Assembly (NCBI GenBank): GCA_037783415.1
Contig: JAZGTN010000038.1
Span: forward strand, 558,001 to 622,000
Reading direction: 5' to 3'
DNA length: 64,000 bases
From: Leptasterias polaris
Taxonomy: Eukaryota > Echinodermata > Asteroidea > Forcipulatida > Asteriidae
Below the pieces are notes generated by a model. The model was not told where the DNA came from. It made no database searches and saw only the letters and a list, made by a program, of their open reading frames with translations. Both the position numbers and the translations under genes were made by a program. Below, piece after piece: positions 56,290-64,000 of the stretch (positions are counted from its first letter, which is position 1; every line of letters starts with the position of its first letter).

Positions 56290-56462
56290 TAGACCTTATG
56301 CATTGACGTCACCAAGCCGCCATCTTAGAGGTAAACTGATGATGAAACAATGGAAACGCGCTTATTTGTACGCGCGGCGCCCAGGATTGGCCAATGAACA
56401 TCTTCCTTTTGACCTCTAGGTGAGGGCGCCCTACTCAAATGACGTCATATGCATAAGGTCTA
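56290..56462. mobile_element. GACC/GGTC MITE, copy 4, in THNSL2 copy B intron 6
   Basis: 173 bp, same orientation and nearly the same sequence as the copy at 52,658-52,830. Ends TAGACCTTATGCAT and ATGCATAAGGTCTA; TGACGTCA near the right end. Confidence 0.88.
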
Positions 56463-56820
56463 TAGAACACAGAGAAAGTTGAGATTTTGCCATTTTCAAA
56501 CTGATGGCGTCCGTAGTAAGTTGCTGTATGAACTTGTTTGACACCGCCGATGGCAATAGCGTTAGCCACAGTCGCTTAGTTAAACAAAATACCTCAATTT
56601 CGTTTATTGTTGTCTGTGTCCCAAAGGATTGCTGATATGCTGTGCAGCTAGTAAAATGTCAGCAAAACAGACGAACTACCACAAAGTAAATTATCACAAC
56701 AGGTAGATAACTACACACATCATTTTCTGGGTTATAATAGTTAGCCTATAAGAGAAAACCGAGTCCGAATCAAACGGCTTCGGCTTTACGGCTCTTGGGC
56801 CAATTTTCTTATCACTGCTT

Positions 56821-56903
56821 GAAAGATGCCTACGCTTAAGTAAATTTTTCTGGTTAAGCATATTTTGGAACCAGAAAAATTTACTTAAGCGTAGGCATCT
56901 TTC
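56821..56903. repeat. Perfect 35-bp inverted repeat with 13-nt loop
   Basis: The arm at 56,821-56,855 (starting GAAAGATGCCTACGCTTAAG) is repeated exactly in reverse complement at 56,869-56,903. There is no mismatch in 35 pairs. It lies in intron 6 of copy B. It could be a recent minimal foldback insertion or a hairpin RNA source. Confidence 0.93.
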
Positions 56904-58775
56904 ACAGGTTAGCAAGAGAGCTAGGCGGCCAGCTTGCGCATTCACTATGGATTTGCATTGTCAGTCATTCATTTTCATACAGTAAGCACCGAAATTGGGC
57001 CCTGGCTGTTGGGTGCAACGACAACGAAAATATTATAGACTGTGCAAGTCTCGCGCGTATTCGATGGGACCCGTTTAAATGTGCGAGTTTGTTTCCATGC
57101 ACGGACCGTCTATAAAAGCTTTCTGACGGCGTCCGAAGAATGTGCAACTTATAGCCACTTCGTGTAGAACACGATCTTTACTGAACTATTCACTTGGTGA
57201 GTCAAAACAAACCTTGATTAGAGTCTTCTCTGGAATCTGTGTCTTGTCAGTGCTCTCAAATTCTTCCAGGACTTTCCTGACTTGGCTAGCGTCTTGATTT
57301 GAGAACAGGAACAAAATTCGTTCCATGTTGTATGGAATCTGCTCACAAGGTAAAACAAGAACACAAATGCAGTTAGTGTTTCCATTGGCTTTTGGAGGTA
57401 GTTTGATGGTAAGTGAAAATGTAATTAAGCTTCGGCTCGATCATGTCACAACGGGGCACTTCAGCTCGGTCCATTAACAGTGCACTGAAGACCGGCTACC
57501 CACACTGTTATTTCCTATACAACACCATCACTGCCTACAGGTACAAAATTGCGGTGCCTTTAAATGGGTGCGTTTGAGCAGCCTTCCAGCGCCTGGCCTT
57601 GATCTTTCGCTTTGTTCAAGTAGTTTATGACGTCACGTCGAGAAGCTCATAGCGATTTGAGAACTCGGAAAGACAAAAATATCTAAGTTCTACGTCTTTC
57701 GACGCTAATCATGCCGGGAAACATAGATGGCCACTCTAAACTTCCGTCACCTCATCTCTCATTTAAATAACAATAAAACAACAACAACAACAACATCTGA
57801 CTATTAATCTCGAGTAAATAAAGTGAATGATACATTACGGCAGAAGAAAAGAACAATGAGTTGTTTACCTGTATATCCATGGCAACAGAATATGTTTTGA
57901 TGACCCGAGATGCTTTGGAGTAGTCCCCATGTGTAATCGTACGATGTATGATGTCATTGGTGTTAACTGCTGAGACTAACTTGACCGGCAAGCCCATGGC
58001 GTACGCGATGCATCCACCTTAAATACAAACATAATAAATTATTTCACCGAATGTTCTGCTTCTGGTAAGCAAAAATAAGCAGGTACCAGCTACAAATTGT
58101 ACATGGTTGGCTGGTAACCATAACTTGGTTAGCATAGCTATTTCTTGTTCTTAAGCAGCTCTACAAAATTGGGCTCAGACGGTGCTAGTGCCAAGAACAT
58201 TTACCCTTGAATCTAGAACTAACCAGTAATGTGACCCGCTGCTCCGGTGGGCACCACGATCTCCACCGTCTCTCCAACCGTCTTTCAGACTGCCAGGTAG
58301 CCGTAGAAGAAGTTTACAGTCTGTACCAGAGTTCTGATCATATTGATGGAATTCATGGTGCAGAGGTTATGGAGTGTCTTAAACTGCTGGTCTAAGATGA
58401 CAGGTTTGATGATGAGAGCAAGATCGTCTGATGAGCCCTCCGCTAAAAAAAAAAAATCCAAAAATGCAGTTCAGAAATATCCTAACCGACGCACAGATTG
58501 GTCGGTAATTTTACCAAGGCAATAGATTGTGGTCGATAATCAATCACGTGATGTGCTACAAAGATGTGTGTACAAGGCTTAGGGGAACTGGTGATGTACC
58601 TAAATTTAATCACGTTCCTGTGCGATGTGAACTAGGGAACAGTGAAGCAACATTTCTGTCAACGACCCCCTTTTGTTTACAATTCGTTCGCCACTATTCG
58701 TTTGCCTTTATAATTTCGTCGTCATAATGTTGGAAGATGACAACAGCCTTCGCCTCCAAAGAAGAGGAGTCTATA

Positions 58776-60045
58776 CAGGGGCGGATCCAGGATTTTTTTA
58801 ACCGGGGGGCACAACGGCACAACCAGGTTTTGTATTAGAGGGAAAAACAAAAATGGTTGGGGTCCAGGGGCCGGCCTTACGGCCCCTGGTGGGGTCGAGG
58901 GGCGAAGCCCCGGTGGGGGTTCAGGGGGCAAAGCTCTGAGCCTTTGGCGTTCTGTGGGGTGAAAAATAGACACACTTTTATAGGAAATCAGATCCATATA
59001 AATCTTCTAAATTTACTGGAAAATTGTCTGTAACATCGATGGTGGGGGTCCAGGGGTGAAGCCCCGGTGGCGGTCGAGGGGGCGAAGGCCCCGGTGGGGG
59101 TCCAGGGGGCGAAGCCCCCGGAAGCTCAGAGCTTTTAGCGTTTTGAGGGGTGAAAAATCAAGCCTCCATAAGCCTAAAACAGATAAATAGACACACTTTT
59201 ATTGGAAATCAGATCCATATAAATCTTCTAAATTGACTGGAAACATTTCTGTAACATCGATGGTGGGGGTCCAGGGGCGAAGCCCTGGTGGGGGTTCGGG
59301 GGGCGGAGCCCCACCCTGGAAGCTCTGAGCTTTCGGCATTTTGAGGGGTGAAAAACCAAGCCTCCATGTGCCTAAAACAGAGAAATAGACACACTCTTAT
59401 TGGAAATCAGATCCATATGTAAAATCTTCTAGGTTTACTGGAAAAATTTCTGTAACATCGATGGTGGGGGTCCAGGGGGCGAAGCCCCCGGAAGCTCTGA
59501 GCTTTTGGCATTTTGAGGGGTGAAAAATCAAGCCTCTGTGTGCCTGAAACCGAAAAATACTTTTTAAGCACTTCTGATCCATACCAATCTTCTAATTTTA
59601 CTTAAAGAAAATTTTAATCTACAAATCTCGCGTTTTGATATGGTCGCTGCAATATCTGGTGTCATGCATATTCATTCGAAAAATATAGTTCAAGATTAGT
59701 GTTGTCTTTATACTTGAATGCCAGAACAACATGAAATATATTATATCCATGACAAATTGGTACGTCAGGTTTCAAACGCTTATGTTATCGTGCAAATCTA
59801 AGCAATTACAAGTGACATATCATGAAAGATTCATTTTGGCAGAAAGAAACAAATTTGATAGGCATAGGATGAAAAGGAAATCCATCCTGCCTGGGGGAAA
59901 AGACACCACACACACATTTGTGGCAAATATTTAAGCAGGCAGATAGTAAACAAACAAACAAATCTTCATTTAAAAAAAAAAAAAATTCTCCACATTTTAC
60001 CCGGGGGCACGTTCCCCCTTCCCCCCTCCCCCGGATCCGCGCCTG
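58776..60045. mobile_element. 1,270-bp inverted-repeat DNA transposon in THNSL2 copy B intron 3
   Basis: Ends CAGGGGCGGATCCAGG and CCGGATCCGCGCCTG are imperfect inverted repeats, flanked by CTATA on both sides (58,771-58,775 and 60,046-60,050). The interior holds GC-rich blocks of the form GGTGGGGGTCCAGGGG..GAAGCCCC in about three to four diverged tandem units of ~190-200 bp (58,860-59,560). No transposase frame is seen, so it is non-autonomous; the terminal pattern recalls hAT-like MITEs but the superfamily is unproven. Copy A shows the uninterrupted site near 44,970. Confidence 0.8.
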
Positions 60046-60608
60046 CTATATGGCAAAGCAAAACATCTGTGGCAGCTCTGTGATGGGGACCGTGGTTTTG
60101 TTCACCATTCACTTTTATGTCATGGCTTTAACCCTATGAAGTTCTTGTACATACATGTACCTGATATGCAGTGAACATTTTCTGCCATGGTTGTAATCAT
60201 TTGAAGTTCTTGTATATGAGTACAGTAACCGTGGGGATAGAGTACAACGATGTCAATCCAATCTAAACCCCGGACTGCCTCGATAGAAGACGGCCCTGTG
60301 TCTCCAGATGTTCCTGTTGAAGAAAAATTTGTTATAACAGAATAACCATTAGTTGCCAATAACTACACATGCACTGAGCATATTTCACTCCAAAATGCTA
60401 GTATAAACTTGTCTTGAATACTTAAAACATAAAGTTTATATTCGTTTAAATCTGACAACTCATTGCACTTTCCCTGAGAATGTCGATGCAATGAAGAAAT
60501 CTCACCTTTATTTTCCATAGGACTCGGAACATTAATGGCTATACATTAATGGTATCACAGTGCTTTGCACACATCGGTGTAAGGGTAAAAGCTAAATAAT
60601 GGGGTTAA

Positions 60609-60917
60609 ATGGCAGGCATACCTTTGGTAGTTACCAAAAATGCTGTTGATATTGTAAAACATTGCTAGGCGCCTCCTTTGAAGTAGTTTTAGAGAAGGGG
60701 GTAATTTTTTCATCCAAAAATTTGAAGCCGAGAAAGGCTTCAGGCATGAAGCCTTTCTCAGGCATCTGAAAACACACACTTCTATGCAACAAAATTGTAT
60801 TTTCTTTCATTATTTTATTGCAAATTAGATTTATTCTTGTATGCATAATATGTTGGGACACACCAAGTGAGGATACTGGTCTTTGGCATTTACCAAAAGT
60901 ACATGTATACCCTGCCC
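60609..60917. mobile_element. TTAA-type MITE (AAAGGC family) beside exon 2 of copy B
   Basis: TTAA precedes the left end (60,605-60,608); the right flank is TTAT. Internal 'AAAACATTG', 'GAGAAAGGCTTCAGGCATGA' and 'CACACCAAGTGAGGATACTG' match the 41-kb copy. The right end is about 15 bp from the end of exon 2 (60,933). Copy A has no such element at this place. Confidence 0.75.
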
Positions 60918-61153
60918 TTATGCAGCGCTCACCAACAACGATGGTCACATGATTTTTTCTTTTGTTGAGGAAATATTCCAGGAAGCGGCCCAGGATAAAT
61001 GTTGAAAGGTCCTTGAAGGCTAACGTCTTGGTATTGCAGAGCTCAAGTACATTCAGACCATTGGAGAATGAGGACAGAGCTGCTACCTCTTCCACAGGAA
61101 GACGTGAGTAAGCTTTATCAACGATATCTAAAGTATGGAGGAACAAATGAAAG

Positions 61154-61418
61154 TATCCCTTAGTAAGAGACACCCCCAGGGAGACTGTGACCTTTGTATT
61201 TGGGGCATTCCAAGGGGCATCATGACGACTATGACTTTTAGGGGCATCAAGGAAAGTGACTGCATCGCATATTAAAAGTATTAAATAATTTTGGCAAGGG
61301 GAGAGGAATCACAACTTCACCAGGACAGTCTTATAGATCATGTAAAATTTATGGCTGTCCACTTTAGCAAACGTCCGTCCATCAGACAAAAACATTTTGT
61401 ATGGAGGAAAAAATGAAA
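61154..61418. other. ~265-bp insertion in THNSL2 copy B intron 1 flanked by a ~20-bp duplication
   Basis: In copy B, 'TATGGAGGAACAAATGAAAG' (about 61,134-61,153) and 'TATGGAGGAAAAAATGAAAG' (about 61,400-61,419) bracket sequence that copy A lacks; copy A has the motif once, followed directly by CATGTATAATTTG. The insert contains no gene that I recognise. Confidence 0.65.
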
Positions 61419-62436
61419 GCATGTATAATTTGAGTGGAAATAGGAGGAAGGTGTTAAAGGAGGTTTCATCAATCAGAAGGGTCATTATGTGGCAAAACTA
61501 CTTAGCTTTCAAGCAAGGCAAGCTCAGATGGCAGACTGCAGAATGAAATTTGACACTGAGTACAGTAGCTAAGCCAAACGCTCATTGATTTACTAACCTG
61601 TAAAGCTAATAAAGAATGGGAGGACAACAGCGGTATCGTTTGAGCGGAAATATCACGAAGGAGGAACATAAGAGGATAGCTTACAATGTAGAGAGGTTAC
61701 GATGTGCCGCCATTATACTTGTGATAAAATTTATGTACATGTACACGTTGTAAATCGACTGTAAGCCCTGCCATCTACACACACTGGCTCCATCGATTGC
61801 CCGAAGCCCATAAGATGCATTTAGCTAGTTTTTCTTTGACGATGTTTGTGTATTGAAATAACCAAACTTTTTTACTTTGTCATTTACTATGCAAGTCTTA
61901 AGGTCCTCTAGGAGGTATCAGCTCCTGTTTAATGCAAAATTCCATTTCAACTGTTAATCGATGAAATCTGAAGCCCCCTTTTCAGAATCCTTGCAACCTC
62001 CTCTTGCCCTTCCAAATGACATCGGAAAAATGCACTACTGAATGTATTAAACATTTTACCTCCCCCCACCCTGAAATTATGTCTTTGTCCCTGTATCTGA
62101 AAGCACGCAACTCTATGTAAAAAGGGTGTTTTTTCTTTCATTATTTTCTTGCCACCAATTGAGTCACTGCCTTTAAAGCAGAATAAATTTCTGCCCCCAA
62201 ACAAAAATATTACCTTCTAAGTCCTCTTGGCTGATGTCATCCTCAGTGAAGAATGGCAGGATTTTCTTGCAGAGATTTGGGAGGGAGAGTCCCTTCCAAG
62301 ACTGCAATAAGGTTCGGGAAATCTTTGGAATGGTCTCTGGCATGAGCAGCCCTCCATCAGACAGGTAGCCTGGAGACAAGACTGCCTCCTCAAAAGTATG
62401 TGCCTTGGCTTGGCCACGTGTGCTGATAAACCTCAT

Positions 62437-62662
62437 GTTAGTGGTGGATGACCGACGAATGGTATGGTGTGCAAGCTACGTAGAGGACGCTACGTAGAGG
62501 AGTAGGCCTGAGGACATGTACATTAATACATCTGAAGTTCTGTAAACATGAAAATTTACAAGCTATTATAGATTAGTTATATAAAGGTATTATAATCAGC
62601 ATGGACCATTTTTTCACTCAGACAAACGATTTAATATTTTAACAGCAAAATGATTAGTTAAA
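62437..62662 (-). other. Upstream flank shared by both THNSL2 copies (copy B side)
   Basis: Near-identical to 48,182-48,415 upstream of copy A, with a 9-bp difference in an ATT/TTA stretch. Beyond about 62,662 the two flanks stop aligning. Confidence 0.6.
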
Positions 62663-62689
62663 TGCACTAGTCAATTGTAACCCCGGCCC

Positions 62690-62960
62690 CCCAGGACCCG
62701 GGCAATAGCGGGGCACTAGCCGGGATATGGCCAGGGATGTAATGGCCCAATGTGCCCTGGCCCTGCGGGGACCTAGCCAGGACTTATGCAGGGTCGTGCA
62801 GCGTCTCAAAAGGGGCGGGGAAATGGGCTGGTATCTACCCCGGGAGTGTACCGGAGACGTACTTACAACTGTGCCAGGCCGTACATCGTCTCAAAAGGGC
62901 CGGGGAAAGGGCGGGGGAAATACCCAGGGAGTTTACCTGAGACATACTCACAATTGTGCC
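62690..62960. repeat. GC-rich tandem repeat, ~88-bp unit, two copies plus partial
   Basis: CGTCTCAAAAGGG, GGGGAAA, CCNGGGAGT, ACCKGAGACRTACT and ACAAYTGTGCCRGGCC recur in order twice (about 62,790-62,880 and 62,880-62,968). Frames across it repeat with the unit and are not genes. Confidence 0.75.
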
Positions 62961-62967
62961 GGGCCGT

Positions 62968-64000
62968 ATGTGGGTTAACACAGGTCTGCACAAGGACTGA
63001 ACAGAGGTTCTTTTCGACTATGATTTGGGTGTAAATGAGAGTGAGCCCAAGTTATGTGATGTTTCCACGGCTCGATAGCGCCAGAGTCGTTGCCCATCAA
63101 AGAGCAAGCATTTTTATATTTGAGTAGACTGGTCCCACATCTTGGTTTGACGTCTCCTTGGGCGAGTCTGCGCTGTCGAGCAGTATATTTCCAGCGGTCG
63201 CCATTTTTAGTTTGTACAGATTGAAAATGGCACTCCGCACGTAACCCCTCAGATTCCTCCCGATCTACGAGCTACCCGTTTCTGTTTTGTCTTGTCTTCA
63301 AGTCAAACTTATTTTCCAACAAGTGAGTTTAATAAACCGTCAAACAGAGTCCTGCGCTCGCTGCACAAGAAGAGATGCGATGTGCACCCTTTTTATCGCC
63401 TTGATTCAGGTCTGTCTGCCCATCAAAAACAAATGCACACATACAGAGTCTCGATCACATGGCCCATGTTGCACGGACGAATTGGCGGGGTAATAATTTA
63501 TATAGCGAAGACGCACAGGCTACTTTTTTTAAATAGCCACTTGGCTTTGCATAAAGGGCCGTCCAAAGTTTTCAACATTTTACAGGTCGTACAGGTCGTA
63601 CTACTTTTGAAGACTCCCCCCTCCCCTCAAAGTAGTACTTATCAACATGTTTCTTTCAAAATTGATGCACATTTTTAAATATCAACATTTTACAAACCTT
63701 CAAAGTCGTACATGGGTTTGCAATAAAGGGCACGCTATACTGATTCAGAATAGAATCAACTGATCCTGAACTGGTCAAACAGCTGATACTTTTCTCAAAA
63801 CCTCTTCAAAAGTACTAATCTTTTTTTGTCCGTGAATACTTGGTGAGTTTTATGACATGTTTAGGTAAACTGATCAACATTTTTGTTTAAGATGTCAAAG
63901 AGATTGCAACAAAAAACAACGTGAATTCAAAAAGTGATCCAGAACTGGTCAAACGACTGTAGGGACAAAAAGTATAGAACTTAGAAGGAAACACTTCTGA
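62968..64000. other. No gene recognised; upstream of THNSL2 copy B
   Basis: A CpG-containing stretch at about 63,060-63,260 has a short ATG frame only. Repeats around 'CAACATTTTACA' and 'GTCGTAC' occur at 63,570-63,710. The last ~45 bases resemble 48,990-49,025 upstream of copy A. Confidence 0.4.

Larger units (their letters stand above)
54730..62436 (-). pseudogene. THNSL2: Threonine synthase-like 2, copy B: all exons present, in-frame TGA
   Basis: Exons on the minus strand: 62,436-62,214; 61,127-60,933; 60,313-60,161; 58,442-58,224; 58,017-57,869; 57,338-57,213; 56,024-55,885; 54,970-54,730 (stop TAG). Lengths equal those of copy A except exon 8, which is 9 nt (3 codons) shorter. All introns are GT-AG. 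The spliced frame has 481 codons before the final stop, but codon 243 in exon 4 is TGA (58,287-58,285), where copy A has TGC (Cys) in 'LAVCKTVG'. A protein ending there would lack the second half of the PLP fold. PLP lysine, SGDTG and C-terminal motifs are otherwise intact. Reading alternatives are a recent pseudogene, a sequencing error, or, much less likely, selenocysteine. Exons 1-4 and 7 are nearly identical to copy A, while 5, 6 and 8 have diverged. Confidence 0.85.

Noticed and set aside
58285..58287. Confident selenoprotein call for THNSL2 copy B
   Set aside because: A Cys-to-TGA change is suggestive but no SECIS element was identified and a nonsense mutation in a redundant duplicate is the simpler explanation.

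Overview
The window is 64 kb of an animal nuclear genome: AT-rich, intron-bearing and full of transposons, SINEs and small inverted-repeat elements, with little coding sequence. The host gene is a vertebrate-like eight-exon THNSL2. CR1-like LINEs with a PHD finger, Ty3/gypsy elements and several inverted-repeat families (foldbacks, TTAA-flanked MITEs) suggest a marine deuterostome, most likely an echinoderm and perhaps a sea star. That taxonomic call is inference from repeat types and gene structure; nothing was searched.

Layout. 1-5 kb: AT-rich noncoding DNA with an old ~2-kb direct duplication and a GC-rich island at 3.46-4.01 kb. 6.2-10.1 kb: an 80-bp minisatellite of about 48 units. 4.6-5.0, 10.6-13.5 and 29.3-30.9 kb: one family of degenerate ~0.6-0.7 kb repeats, each with an exon-like, hairpin-forming core. 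Between its last two blocks lies a ~15-kb pile of mobile elements: a foldback and a 59-bp tandem repeat, a Ty3/gypsy pol relic (minus), a CR1-like LINE relic (minus), a young complete Ty3/gypsy element (plus, 19,998-27,437, near-identical 896-bp LTRs, CATG target duplication), and a gag relic (minus) that may be the other half of the broken older gypsy element. 32.0-33.1 kb: a TTAA-flanked inverted-repeat element enclosing a THAP zinc-finger ORF.

37.2-62.7 kb: a direct tandem duplication of a threonine synthase-like 2 (THNSL2) gene on the minus strand. Copy A (37,191-48,181) can be assembled into eight exons encoding 484 aa with consistent phases and GT-AG introns. Copy B (54,730-62,436) keeps all eight exons and splice sites but has an in-frame TGA at codon 243, where copy A has Cys. 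The copies are nearly identical in exons 1-4 and 7 but clearly diverged in exons 5, 6 and 8, suggesting gene conversion or staged duplication. Insertions present in one copy and absent at the matching site of the other date after the duplication or last conversion: a 1.27-kb inverted-repeat transposon in B intron 3 and a 172-bp MITE in A intron 1. A 5'-truncated LINE with an open reverse transcriptase frame (50,460-51,926) lies between the copies.

The strongest candidates for follow-up are the Cys-to-TGA change and mosaic divergence of the THNSL2 pair, the THAP-bearing TTAA element, the exon-like repeat array, the putative G TTA AAC frameshift site abutting the gag stop of the young gypsy element, and a four-copy MITE family carrying TGACGTCA sites. 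No complete unknown protein-coding system was seen.
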